Shown: positions 25,001-33,991 of the stretch, one piece after another
Layout: each line of letters opens with the position of its first letter
Position numbering within the stretch: the stretch's first letter is position 1
Assembly: GCF_026343185.1 (NCBI RefSeq)
Contig: NZ_JAPEMA010000002.1
Location: forward strand, 558,001 to 622,000
DNA from: Streptomyces sp. NBC_00091
Lineage (GTDB): Bacteria > Actinomycetota > Actinomycetes > Streptomycetales > Streptomycetaceae
Direction: 5' to 3'
DNA length: 64,000 nucleotides
Program-made: the position numbers and the translations under genes
Notes under the pieces: model-generated
Seen by the model: the letters and a program-made list of their open reading frames with translations, nothing else
Database searches by the model: none
Told to the model about the DNA's origin: nothing

Positions 25001-26673
25001 GCCGCCCCGCCCGCGGCGGGCCGGCCGCACACCCCGTGCTCCCCGCCCGCGGCACCGGAAAGCCCGGCGCCGCCCCCGGCGGGATCCGGCGGAAACGGCA
25101 GTCGTACGGTGAACCGCGCGCCGCCCTCGGCGACCCCGGCGGCGTCCACCGCGCCGCCGTGCCGCAGGGCCACCTGACGGACCAGGGCCAGGCCCAGGCC
25201 GCGCCCCTCCCCCTTGCCGGACCAGCCGCGCCGGAAGACGTCCGCCCCGTCGGGCAGCCCGGGGCCGTTGTCCGCGACCCGCAGCAGCAGCCCGCCCGCG
25301 TCCCGGCGCACGGTGACGGTGATCCGCCCGCCGGGCACGCCCGTCAGGGCGTCGAGGGCGTTGTCGACGAGGTTGCCGAGCACGGTGACCAGGTCCCGGG
25401 CGGGCGGCAGCCCCGGCCCCGCCTCGATCGCCCCGCTGTCCGGGGTGACGACCAGCTCGATGCCCCGCTCGTGCGCCTGGGCGGCCTTGCCGAGCAGCAG
25501 CGCGACCAGCACCGGCTCCCCCACGGCGGTGACGACCTCGTCGGTCAGGGCCTGGGCCAGCTCCAGTTCGGCGGTCGCGAAGTCCACCGCCTCCTCGCTG
25601 CGGCCCAGTTCGATGAGGGAGACCACCGTGTGCAGCCGGTTGGCCGCCTCGTGGGCCTGGGAGCGCAGGGCCTGGGTGAAACCGCGCTCGTGGTCCAGCT
25701 CCCCGGTGAGGGCCTGGAGTTCGGTGTGGTCCCGCAGGGTGACCACGGTGCCGCGGCGGCCGCCGCCGGCCACCGGCGAGCTGTTGACGACGAGCACCCG
25801 CTCGCTGGTCAGGTGCACCTCGTCGACCCGGGGCCGGTCGGCGAGCAGGGCCCCGGTGAGCGGGGCGGGCAGGCCGAGGTCGGCGACGCCGCTGCCGGTG
25901 ACCTCCCCGCGCAGGCCGAGGAGTTCGCGGCCGGCGTCGTTGATGAGGGTGATCCTGCGGTGGCCGTCGAGCATCAGCAGCCCCTCCCGGACCCCGTGCA
26001 GGGCCGCCTGGTGGTAGTCGTACATCCGGCTGAGCTCGGCGGCGTTCATGCCGTGGGTGTGGCGGCGCAGCCGGGCGTTGACCACGTACGTACCCACCGC
26101 GCCGAGGGCCAGCGCCCCGGCGGCCACCCAGGCGAGGGCGGAGAGCTGCTCCGCGAGGCGGTCGCTGATGGCGCGGACGGTGATCCCGGCGCTGACCATG
26201 CCGACGACGGCGTCGTCCGCGTCCCTGAGCGGGGTGACCACGCGGATGGAGGGGCCGAGGGTGCCGGTGTAGGTCTCGCTGAAGGTCTCGCCGCGCAGGG
26301 CCGGGGCGGTGTTGCCGAGGAAGCGCTCGCCGATGCGGCGCGGGTCGGGGTGGGTCCAGCGCTTCCCGTCGGGGGCCATGATCGTCACGAAGTCCACGCC
26401 CGAGTCGGTGCGCACCCGCTCGGCGTAGGGCTGGAGCGCGGCCGACGGATCAGCCCCGCGCGCGCCGGCCCGTACGGCCTCTCGCACGGAGGGCGAGTCC
26501 GCGACGGCCCGGGCCACCGCTCCGGCCTGCCGCCGGGCGGCGTCCTCGGCCTGGCCGCGGGCGGCCGCGTACGCGAAGACCGCGCATCCGGCGACGACGA
26601 GCGCGACCAGCAGGACCTGCATGGCGAACAGCTGGCCGGCGAGGCTGCGGGGCGGTCGGGGGAAGCGGAACAT
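24997..26673 (-). CDS. CitA/DcuS-type sensor histidine kinase
   Basis: The 558-residue membrane kinase has TM1 at about 13-36, an extracellular Cache/PASP domain with HPDPRRIGERFLGN and FSETYTGTLGPSIRVVTPL, TM2 at about 179-198, a PAS domain, and the CitA-type H-box SQAHEAANRLHTVVSLIELG with phospho-acceptor His341. The N-, G1- and G2-boxes (NLVDNALDAL, DNGPGLP, GRGLGLALV) complete the ATPase domain. ATG 26673 was chosen because the protein then opens just before TM1. Next to a dicarboxylate carrier, it most likely senses C4-dicarboxylates or citrate. Confidence 0.9.
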   Translation of the reverse strand: MFRFPRPPRSLAGQLFAMQVLLVALVVAGCAVFAYAAARGQAEDAARRQAGAVARAVADSPSVREAVRAGARGADPSAALQPYAERVRTDSGVDFVTIMAPDGKRWTHPDPRRIGERFLGNTAPALRGETFSETYTGTLGPSIRVVTPLRDADDAVVGMVSAGITVRAISDRLAEQLSALAWVAAGALALGAVGTYVVNARLRRHTHGMNAAELSRMYDYHQAALHGVREGLLMLDGHRRITLINDAGRELLGLRGEVTGSGVADLGLPAPLTGALLADRPRVDEVHLTSERVLVVNSSPVAGGGRRGTVVTLRDHTELQALTGELDHERGFTQALRSQAHEAANRLHTVVSLIELGRSEEAVDFATAELELAQALTDEVVTAVGEPVLVALLLGKAAQAHERGIELVVTPDSGAIEAGPGLPPARDLVTVLGNLVDNALDALTGVPGGRITVTVRRDAGGLLLRVADNGPGLPDGADVFRRGWSGKGEGRGLGLALVRQVALRHGGAVDAAGVAEGGARFTVRLPFPPDPAGGGAGLSGAAGGEHGVCGRPAAGGAA

Positions 26674-26716
26674 GGCGCTCAGTGTGCACCCGGCCGTGAA
26701 CTCAATGAACGCAAGG

Positions 26717-26730
26717 GTGACCGGGGTCAC
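26717..26730. promoter_or_regulatory. candidate operator between kinase and dicarboxylate carrier genes
   Basis: The perfect inverted repeat GTGACC-GG-GGTCAC lies in the 104-bp divergent region, 44 bp before the sensor kinase start and 48 bp before the carrier start. It is a reasonable target for the neighbouring response regulator, but this is inference from position. Confidence 0.45.
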
Positions 26731-26777
26731 AGGGTGGGCGATGGTCTCCCGGAACGCATTCACCACCAGGAGGCGAC

Positions 26778-28157
26778 GTGGCCGCCAGACGCGACAGAAC
26801 CCATTACCTCTACATCGCGGTGATCGCCGCGGTACTGCTCGGCATCGCCGTCGGCTTCGCCGCACCGGGCGTGGCCGTGGAGCTCAAACCCCTGGGCACC
26901 GGCTTCGTCAACCTCATCAAGATGATGATCTCACCCGTGATCTTCTGCACGATCGTGCTGGGGATCGGATCGGTCCGCAAGGCCGCCAAGGTGGGCGCGG
27001 TGGGCGGGCTCGCCCTCGGCTACTTCATGGTGATGTCCACGGTGGCGCTGGCCATCGGGCTGCTGGTGGGGAACCTGCTCGAGCCGGGCAGCGGGCTGCA
27101 CCTGACCGAGGCCGCGGCCAAGGCCGGCGAGGCGCAGGCCAAGGCGGGCGGGGCGGAGAGCACCCCCGAGTTCCTGCTGGGGATCATCCCGACCACCCTG
27201 GTCTCCGCCTTCACCGGGGGCGAGGTGCTCCAGACGCTGTTGGTGGCGCTGCTGTGCGGATTCGCGCTCCAGGCCATGGGCACGGCGGGCGAGCCGGTGC
27301 TGCGCGGGATCGGGCACGTGCAGAAGATGGTGTTCCGGGTACTGGCGATGATCATGTGGGCGGCGCCCGTCGGCGCCTTCGGGGCGATCGCGGCGGTGGT
27401 CGGGGCGACCGGGATCGACGCGCTGAAGTCCCTCGCCGTCATCATGATCGGCTTCTACACGACCTGTCTGCTCTTCGTCTTCGTGGTGCTGGGCACGCTG
27501 CTGCGGGTCTGTACGGGCGTCAGCGTCTTCGCGCTGCTGCGCTACCTGGGCCGGGAGTTCCTGCTGATCCTGTCGACCTCCTCCTCGGAGTCGGCGCTGC
27601 CGAGGCTGATCGCGAAGATGGAGCACCTGGGCGTGTCCCGGCCGGTCACCGGCATCACCGTGCCGACCGGCTACTCGTTCAACCTGGACGGGACCGCGAT
27701 CTACCTGACGATGTCCTCCCTGTTCGTCGCCGAGGCGATGGGCAAACCGCTCGCGCTCGGCGAGCAGATCTCGCTGCTGCTGTTCATGATCGTGGCCTCG
27801 AAGGGCGCGGCCGGGGTCACCGGCGCCGGGCTGGCCACCCTGGCGGGCGGCCTCCAGTCGCACCGGCCCGAACTGGTCGACGGGGTGGGCCTGATCGTCG
27901 GGATCGACCGCTTCATGAGCGAGGCGCGGGCGCTGACGAACTTCGCGGGCAACGCCGTCGCGACCGTCCTGATCGGGACGTGGACCAAGGAGTTCGACCG
28001 CGAGCGGGCCACGGAGGTCCTCGCGGGACGCCTGCCCTTCGACGAGGCCACGCTGGTGGACGACGGGCACGCGGCGGCCCCCGAGCCGGCCGCGCCGACC
28101 GTGCCCGGCCCCACGGCCGACCCCGCGGCCGGCCCCAAGGACGGTGTGCCGGTGTAG
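26778..28157 (+). CDS. dctA: C4-dicarboxylate:cation symporter (DAACS family)
   Basis: The 459-residue carrier has about eight helices and two re-entrant loops. Family marks are SSSESALPRLIAKME, VPTGYSFNLDGTAIYLTMS and the second hairpin region FMIVASKGAAGVTGAG. The GTG start at 26778 follows AGGAGG at 26768-26773. It would import succinate, fumarate or malate with sodium or protons. The divergent CitAB-like two-component system suggests substrate-induced control. The C-terminal tail is Pro/Ala rich and cytosolic. Confidence 0.9.
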   Translation: MAARRDRTHYLYIAVIAAVLLGIAVGFAAPGVAVELKPLGTGFVNLIKMMISPVIFCTIVLGIGSVRKAAKVGAVGGLALGYFMVMSTVALAIGLLVGNLLEPGSGLHLTEAAAKAGEAQAKAGGAESTPEFLLGIIPTTLVSAFTGGEVLQTLLVALLCGFALQAMGTAGEPVLRGIGHVQKMVFRVLAMIMWAAPVGAFGAIAAVVGATGIDALKSLAVIMIGFYTTCLLFVFVVLGTLLRVCTGVSVFALLRYLGREFLLILSTSSSESALPRLIAKMEHLGVSRPVTGITVPTGYSFNLDGTAIYLTMSSLFVAEAMGKPLALGEQISLLLFMIVASKGAAGVTGAGLATLAGGLQSHRPELVDGVGLIVGIDRFMSEARALTNFAGNAVATVLIGTWTKEFDRERATEVLAGRLPFDEATLVDDGHAAAPEPAAPTVPGPTADPAAGPKDGVPV

Positions 28158-28398
28158 CCGGCGCACCCCGAGGACCCGGCCGGGCAGGGCTCGCCCCCAC
28201 GGTGCCCAGCCCGGCCGGTGTCCCGCACCAAAGGCTGACGAACGACCACGAACCGATGTTTTTAGCCATGTGATCTTCAACTCTGCTGCGGGGAAAGGTA
28301 CTTCCCTACGGGGCGGCGCGTCTGACATCTTGCGTCCACCACTCGTTTCGTACGGCCCGGTAGGTGTCACCAGCACCACCGGGTCATCGGAGGACGCA

Positions 28399-30210
28399 TT
28401 GATACCCCACATATCCAGCCGACCTCGACGTGCGCTCGTGCTGGCGGCCGCCCTGGGCGCCGCCCTCACCTTCGGAGCTCCCGCCGCGCTCGCCGGCACC
28501 GCTCCCGTCGGCCCCTCGGGCTCGCCCGCGGCTTCCGCCCCGTCGGCGGCCCCCAAGGCTGCGGCCCCGGCTTCCCAGAGTGCGACCTGGGCTGCCGGCA
28601 CCCGCGCCTACCTCGTGATCACCGCCCCCGGTGACAGCTCGGCGGTGCGCTCGGCCGTGACCGCCAACGGCGGCACGGTCTTCTCGTACTACGACGCCAT
28701 CGGCGTGATCGTCGCCCACTCGGCCTCCGGTAGCTTCGCCACGACGATGCGCGGCGTGAGCGGGGTCCAGAAGGTCGGCGCCACCCGCACCTCGGACGTC
28801 CCGGCCGACGCCTACAACCCGGCGCTGCCCGCCAACCCGGCCCAGTCGACGACCCCGACCGGCGAGCCGGTCCGCGCCGACATGAGCCAAATCAAGGCGG
28901 ACCAGGCCTGGGCCGTCAACGCCGGTTCCGCCGCCGTCAAGGTCGGCATCCTCGACACCGGTGTCGACGACCAGCACCAGGACCTCGCGCCGAACTTCAA
29001 CGCCGCCGACTCGGTCTCCTGCGCCTACGGCAAGACCGACACCCGCGCCGGCGCCTGGCGCGACGTCGGCGACCACGGCACGCACGTCGCCGGCACGGTG
29101 GCCGCCGCCAAGAACGGCAAGGGCGCCATCGGCGTGGCCCCGGGCGTGAAGATCTCCTCGGTCCGCATCGCCGAGCCGAACACCTCGCTCTTCTTCGCCG
29201 AGAACACCATCTGCGGGTTCGTGTGGGCCGGTGACCACGGCTTCAAGGTCACCAACAACAGCTACTACACCGACCCGTGGCAGTTCAACTGCCCGGACAA
29301 CCTCGACCAGGCCGCCATCATCGAGGGCGTCAACCGCGCCCAGGCGTACGCCGAGGGCAAGGGCTCGCTCCAGATCGCCGCGGCGGGCAACGAGAACTAC
29401 GACCTCGCCCACAAGACGACCGACACGGCGAGCCCCAACGACTCGACCCCGGTCACGCGCACCATCACCAACGCCTGCGTCGACATCCCGACCGAACTCC
29501 CGGGCGTGGTCACGGTCGCGGCGAACGGCACCGGCACCACCAAGGCCTCGTTCTCCAACTTCGGCCAGGGCGTCATCGACGTCGCGGCCCCGGGCAGCGA
29601 CGTCTACTCCACCCTGCCGGGCGGCAAGTACGGCTCCAAGAGCGGTACCTCGATGGCCAGCCCGCACGTCGCGGGTGTCGCCGCGCTCATGGCGAGCGCC
29701 AACCCGGGCATCACCCCGGCGCAGATGCGCGACAAGCTGGCCACCCAGGCCAACGACATCGCCTGCCCGTCGGACAGCCGCTGCACCGGGACCGCGGCCA
29801 ACAACGCCTTCTTCGGTGAGGGCCAGGTCGACGCCCTGAAGGCGGTCGGCGGCTCCACCCCGCCCGTCGGCAAGTACTTCGAGAACACCGCCGACTTCGC
29901 GATCGGCGACAACACGACGGTGGAGAGCCCCATCACCGTCAGCGGGGTGACCGGCAACGCTCCGGCCACCCTCAAGGTGGGCGTGACCATCGCGCACACC
30001 TACATCGGTGACCTGAAGGTCGACCTGATCGCCCCCGACGGCACCGTCTACACGGTCCACAACCGGGCCGGCGGCAGCACGGACAACATCGGCCAGACCT
30101 ACACCGTCAACGCCTCCTCCGAGGTGGCGAACGGCACCTGGAAGCTGCGCGTGAACGACAACGCGGGCGGCGACACCGGCAAGATCGACGCCTGGAACCT
30201 GACCTTCTAG
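28399..30210 (+). CDS. secreted subtilisin-like serine protease with P-domain
   Basis: I chose the TTG start at 28399 because GGAGGA at 28389-28393 precedes it; the protein is then 603 residues. A signal peptide ends near ALA, followed by an I9-type propeptide. The S8 catalytic triad is in VGILDTGVDD (Asp), DHGTHVAGT (His) and SGTSMASPHVAG (Ser). The oxyanion Asn lies in the IAAAGNENY region. The last 110 residues form a proprotein-convertase P-domain (HTYIGDLKVDLIAPDGTVY, GTWKLRVNDNAGGDTG). It is monocistronic and followed by a strong terminator. Confidence 0.9.
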   Translation: MIPHISSRPRRALVLAAALGAALTFGAPAALAGTAPVGPSGSPAASAPSAAPKAAAPASQSATWAAGTRAYLVITAPGDSSAVRSAVTANGGTVFSYYDAIGVIVAHSASGSFATTMRGVSGVQKVGATRTSDVPADAYNPALPANPAQSTTPTGEPVRADMSQIKADQAWAVNAGSAAVKVGILDTGVDDQHQDLAPNFNAADSVSCAYGKTDTRAGAWRDVGDHGTHVAGTVAAAKNGKGAIGVAPGVKISSVRIAEPNTSLFFAENTICGFVWAGDHGFKVTNNSYYTDPWQFNCPDNLDQAAIIEGVNRAQAYAEGKGSLQIAAAGNENYDLAHKTTDTASPNDSTPVTRTITNACVDIPTELPGVVTVAANGTGTTKASFSNFGQGVIDVAAPGSDVYSTLPGGKYGSKSGTSMASPHVAGVAALMASANPGITPAQMRDKLATQANDIACPSDSRCTGTAANNAFFGEGQVDALKAVGGSTPPVGKYFENTADFAIGDNTTVESPITVSGVTGNAPATLKVGVTIAHTYIGDLKVDLIAPDGTVYTVHNRAGGSTDNIGQTYTVNASSEVANGTWKLRVNDNAGGDTGKIDAWNLTF

Positions 30211-30233
30211 GTCCGGCCCGCCGAAGCAGTTCC

Positions 30234-30273
30234 GGCCGCCGGGGAGCAGGTCACCACCTGCTCCCCGGCGGCC
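30234..30273. terminator. strong bidirectional terminator hairpin
   Basis: An 18-bp perfect stem (30234-30251 with 30256-30273) with a 4-nt loop separates the convergent subtilase and FhuF-like genes. Confidence 0.8.
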
Positions 30274-30285
30274 TCCTGCCTTTCC

Positions 30286-30969
30286 CTACCGGGTGCGCAG
30301 GACGCAGTCCCCGCAGAGCCCGCCGCCGGGCACCTGGTAGTAGAGGCAGCAGCTGCGCCGTACGAAGGCCACCCCGAGGCCCTCCTCGTGGATGAAGGTG
30401 CCGGTGCCGGCCAGGGCCCCGCCGTCGGCGAGGAGGGCACCGGCCAGCTCCACGGCCGTCCGGCCGGCCTCGGGCGATACCCGGTCGAGCAGCACCCGCA
30501 GGGCCCCGACCAGCCCGGAGGCGGCGTTGCCGCGCAGCACCTTCGCCGACACCCCGTACGGCTGCCGCAGGGCGCCGTCCAGCCGGGCGAGGTTCCCGAG
30601 GACGCTCTCCCCGAGGGCCCCGGCGGGCAGGTCCGCCGGCTCGGGGAGCCACAGCTCCAGCGAGCCCCGCTCGGGCAGCCGCCACCACACCCGGTCCGGG
30701 TCCAGGTCCGGCACCCGGCCGGACAGGGCGGCGCAGCCGAGCCCGAGCGACCACAGCCGGGAGGCGATCCCGAACTGCGCGGTCGAGGCCGCCACCCGGC
30801 CCGGCCCGCTCCCGGTCCGGCGGCCCACCTCGGCGACGTACGGGGCGAGGTGCTCCCCGTACAGCTCCGCGAGCGGCCGGAAGCCCGGTCCGGGCGGTTC
30901 CGGCCCGTACGGCACGGAGAAGAAGGGCCCGACGGCGGCCAGCCTGCGCAGTACGTCGTCCATGTCCAT
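30286..30969 (-). CDS. FhuF-like (2Fe-2S) ferric-siderophore reductase
   Basis: The 227-residue protein ends in CCLYYQVPGGGLCGDCVL, the C-C-x10-C-x2-C cluster motif of FhuF, which reduces iron from ferric siderophores in the cytosol. The remainder (TAQFGIASRLWSLGLGCAALSG) fits the FhuF-like fold of actinobacteria. It lies 12 bp downstream of an MFS exporter gene on the same strand, and the pair looks like a small siderophore-handling operon. Confidence 0.8.
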   Translation of the reverse strand: MDMDDVLRRLAAVGPFFSVPYGPEPPGPGFRPLAELYGEHLAPYVAEVGRRTGSGPGRVAASTAQFGIASRLWSLGLGCAALSGRVPDLDPDRVWWRLPERGSLELWLPEPADLPAGALGESVLGNLARLDGALRQPYGVSAKVLRGNAASGLVGALRVLLDRVSPEAGRTAVELAGALLADGGALAGTGTFIHEEGLGVAFVRRSCCLYYQVPGGGLCGDCVLRTR

Positions 30970-30981
30970 CCCCGGATGATC

Positions 30982-32211
30982 TCAGGCGCCGCTGCGTGCG
31001 GGGACCCCGGTGCGGGCCGACTCCGCCCTGCGGGCCGCCGGCCCCATCGCGCAGGAGGCCGCCAGCAGCAGGCCGCCGAGCAGCAGCCAGCCGGGGATCC
31101 CCCACAGCAGGAGCAGCCCGGTCAGCAGCAGCGGCCCCAGGGTGCGGGCCAGGGGCACACCGGTGCCGAAGAAGCCCTGGTACTGCCCGATCCGCTCGGC
31201 GGGGGCCAGCGAGAAGCCGATCTGCCAGGACCCGGCCGACTGCCGCATCTCGGCGTCCGCCTGGAGCGCGGCGCCCGCCACGAGCAGCGCGGCCGCGGCC
31301 CACCCGGCGCCGGGCAGCGCCGAGGCGGCGAACACCGCGCACGAGGCGGCCGTGACCAGCCCGGACCGGCGCAGGGCCCGTCCGGCGCTGTCCAGGTCGG
31401 TGACGGGCCGGGCCGTCCGCACCTGGAACAGCATCACGGCGAGAGTGTTGAGCACGAACAGCGCCGACACCAGCCAGCCCGGGGCCCGCGTGCGCTCCAC
31501 GATCCACAGCGGCACGGCCAGGCTCAGCAGCGGCATCCGCAGCAGCAGGACCGCGTTCAGCAGGGTGACCAGGGCGTACGGCCGGTCGCGCAGGACCGCC
31601 AGCCGCGGCTCCCCGACCGGCCGCCGCCCGGCGGGCGCCACGACGGGCAGCCCCAGCAGGACGGCGGCGCAGACCACGAAGCCCGCCGCGTCGAGGGCGA
31701 ACACCACCAGGTAGGCCCCCTCCGTGCCGGAGCCCAGCGCCAGCCCGCCCAGGGCCGCGCCCAGCGCCAGCCCGGCGTTGAGCGTGGACTGGAGGTGGGC
31801 CAGCACCCCCGTCCGCTGCCCGGTCTCCACCAGTCCGGCGAGCAGCGCCTGCCGGGCGGCGGCGAGCCCGCACTGGGAGACCGCGTAGAGGACCACCGCG
31901 CACAGGAAGGCCCCGTAGGAACGGACGAAGAGGAAGGAGGCCACCGAGGCGGCGGTGGCCAGCGCCAGCAGCACCGAGGTGCCGCGCGGTCCCCGCCGGT
32001 CCGCGAGGGCCCCCAGCGGGACCCCCGCGACCGAGCCGACCGCCCAGGCCACGGTCAGGCCGAGTCCGATCCGGGCGGGCGAGAGCCCCACGACGCTCGT
32101 GAAGAAGAGCGCGGAGCACACGTAGTAGGCGCCGTCGCCGACGGAGTTGGCCAGCTGGGCGGCGGCCAGGCGGCGCGGGGGCCCGGGCGGGGGCAGGAAC
32201 CGTATCGTCAC
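30982..32211 (-). CDS. MFS transporter
   Basis: The 409-residue major facilitator has about twelve hydrophobic helices, with the motif A-like loop GALADRRGPRG after TM2. GTG 32211 gives VTIRFLPPPG as the start. Its form is like the EntS/MFS_3 drug or siderophore exporters. The adjacent FhuF-like reductase suggests a siderophore-related role, but the substrate is not established. No clear Shine-Dalgarno sequence is present. Confidence 0.8.
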   Translation of the reverse strand: MTIRFLPPPGPPRRLAAAQLANSVGDGAYYVCSALFFTSVVGLSPARIGLGLTVAWAVGSVAGVPLGALADRRGPRGTSVLLALATAASVASFLFVRSYGAFLCAVVLYAVSQCGLAAARQALLAGLVETGQRTGVLAHLQSTLNAGLALGAALGGLALGSGTEGAYLVVFALDAAGFVVCAAVLLGLPVVAPAGRRPVGEPRLAVLRDRPYALVTLLNAVLLLRMPLLSLAVPLWIVERTRAPGWLVSALFVLNTLAVMLFQVRTARPVTDLDSAGRALRRSGLVTAASCAVFAASALPGAGWAAAALLVAGAALQADAEMRQSAGSWQIGFSLAPAERIGQYQGFFGTGVPLARTLGPLLLTGLLLLWGIPGWLLLGGLLLAASCAMGPAARRAESARTGVPARSGA

Positions 32212-32309
32212 CGGCCCATTGCACCAGCGGGGCGGCCCGCCCCGGTGGTCCAATCCGCGGTGTGCCGGGTGGGCCACCTCGGCCGTCTCCCACCCGGCGG
32301 CGGGCTGGT

Positions 32310-33116
32310 TCAGAGGCTGCCGAGGAACTCCAGCAGGGCCCGGTTGAAGGCCTCGGGCTGCTCCACGCCCGGCAGGTGCCCGGCCCGCTCGATCACCGTG
32401 AGCCGCGCGTGCGGTGCGAGCGCGCACATGGCCTCGGCCTCGGCGACCGGGGTGTAGGCGTCGTCGGCGCCGACGAGCACCAGACAGGGCACCTGCGCGG
32501 GCAGCCCGGCGAGCACGGGCCGGTAGTCGGGCCGCTCGGCCCGTCCGCGCAGGGCCGCCGCGGCGCCCTTGGGGTCGGTGGCGCACATCATGGCGGTGAC
32601 CCGGGCGGCGGCCTCCGGCTGGCCGGTCACGTTGTAGGGCGCCAGCATCTTGTCAATGACCTCTTCGGTGTACGGACGCATACCCTCCGCAAGGAGTCGC
32701 CCGGCGAGCTCCCTGCGGAACTTCCTGCCGTCCTCGGTCTCCGGGACGGGGGAGGTGTCGGAGAGCACGAGGGCCCTTACCAGACCCGGGTGGCGCAACC
32801 GGAGCTCGAGTGCGATCTGCCCGCCCATGGACACTCCGCCGACGACCGCCTGTTCGATGCCCAGGCGCTCGAGCAGAGCGGCCAGGTCGTCGGCGAAGTC
32901 CGCAAGCAGGGTCCGCTCCCCGACCGCCGGGTTCTCCCCGTATCCGCGCAGGTCAGGGGCTATGACCCGGTAGCCGGCGGCGGTCAGGGCCGCCGTCTGG
33001 GGAGCCCACATGGACCGGTTGAACGGGTGTCCGTGGATCAGGATCACGGGCTCCGCGCCCCGGGGACCGAGATCGTCGAAAATCGATGCCGCGCCATTGC
33101 CAAATTGGGGGTTCAT
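32310..33116 (-). CDS. alpha/beta hydrolase
   Basis: The 268-residue soluble hydrolase has the oxyanion HG motif (LIHGHPFNRSMW), nucleophile GVSMGG, an acid in VGADDAYTP and a catalytic histidine in ERAGHLPGVEQPEAF. The architecture is that of esterases, haloperoxidase-like and 3-oxoadipate lactonase-like enzymes. No substrate can be assigned. It is divergent from an acetyltransferase gene and has no visible Shine-Dalgarno sequence. Confidence 0.85.
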   Translation of the reverse strand: MNPQFGNGAASIFDDLGPRGAEPVILIHGHPFNRSMWAPQTAALTAAGYRVIAPDLRGYGENPAVGERTLLADFADDLAALLERLGIEQAVVGGVSMGGQIALELRLRHPGLVRALVLSDTSPVPETEDGRKFRRELAGRLLAEGMRPYTEEVIDKMLAPYNVTGQPEAAARVTAMMCATDPKGAAAALRGRAERPDYRPVLAGLPAQVPCLVLVGADDAYTPVAEAEAMCALAPHARLTVIERAGHLPGVEQPEAFNRALLEFLGSL

Positions 33117-33256
33117 GAGAGGACTTTAAGGGGCTACATTGAGCCACTCGCGTTCACCTGACAGCCCGTTGCCTTTCACCCGTGTTTTGCACTGGGGGCG
33201 ACGTCAGAGACGCAGACTGTGCAACCACCCCACCGCCCAGAAGGACCGAAGGCTCC

Positions 33257-33943
33257 GTGCCCGTACCCGTACTCCTCGCCGGCCGCTCCGTGCGGCTCGA
33301 GCCCCTCGCCCCCCACCACACCGAGGCCCTGGCCGAGGCCGGGGCCGAGGATCGTACGACTTACGCCTTCACTCCCGTGCCGCACGGGTTGCAGGCGTCC
33401 CACGAGTACATCGACCGTGCCCTCTCCGATCAGGCAGCGGGTCGATCGCTTGCGTTCGCCGTGGTCAGAGCCACGGACGGGCGGGTGGTCGGATCGACCC
33501 GGTTCCTGGAACTCGACTACTGGCAGGGGCCGCTGGTGTGGCCCGCCGTGCCGGGGGTCCCCTTCGGTGATCCGGCGACCGCCATCCCCGACGCGGCCGA
33601 GATCGGGAACACCTGGCTGTCCCCGGGCGCCCAGGGCACCGGCATCAACACCGAGGCGAAGCTGCTCATGCTGCGCCACGCCTTCGAGACCTGGGGCGTG
33701 CGCCGGATCTCGCTGCGCGCGGACGCCCGCAACGGCCGCTCCCGTGCCGCGATGGAACGTCTCGGCTTCACCTGCGAGGGGGTCCGCCGGGCCCATTCGC
33801 GGGGGCTGGACGGAGCGGTGCGCAGTACGGCCTTCTACTCGGTCCTCGACGAGGAGTGGCCCACCGTGCGCTCGGTCATCGAACTGCGGCTCTCCAATGC
33901 CGCGCCCCGCAGGCGGCGACGCCGGACGCTGATTCCGGCGTAA
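33257..33943 (+). CDS. GNAT family N-acetyltransferase
   Basis: The 228-residue enzyme starts at GTG 33257 (VPVPVLLAGRSVRLEPLAPHHTEAL), with GAAGG at 33248-33252. It resembles RimJ/RimL-like acetyltransferases. The acetyl-CoA region is LSPGAQGTGINTEAKLLMLRHAFE, followed by LRADARNGRSRAAMERLGF. Substrates in this group include ribosomal proteins, amino acids and antibiotics. An Arg-rich tail (PRRRRRRTLIPA) is present. Confidence 0.85.
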   Translation: MPVPVLLAGRSVRLEPLAPHHTEALAEAGAEDRTTYAFTPVPHGLQASHEYIDRALSDQAAGRSLAFAVVRATDGRVVGSTRFLELDYWQGPLVWPAVPGVPFGDPATAIPDAAEIGNTWLSPGAQGTGINTEAKLLMLRHAFETWGVRRISLRADARNGRSRAAMERLGFTCEGVRRAHSRGLDGAVRSTAFYSVLDEEWPTVRSVIELRLSNAAPRRRRRRTLIPA

Positions 33944-33991
33944 CGGTCCTGCTGCGCCCCCGCCCGGCCCCCGCCCGGCCTTCCCCGCTGT

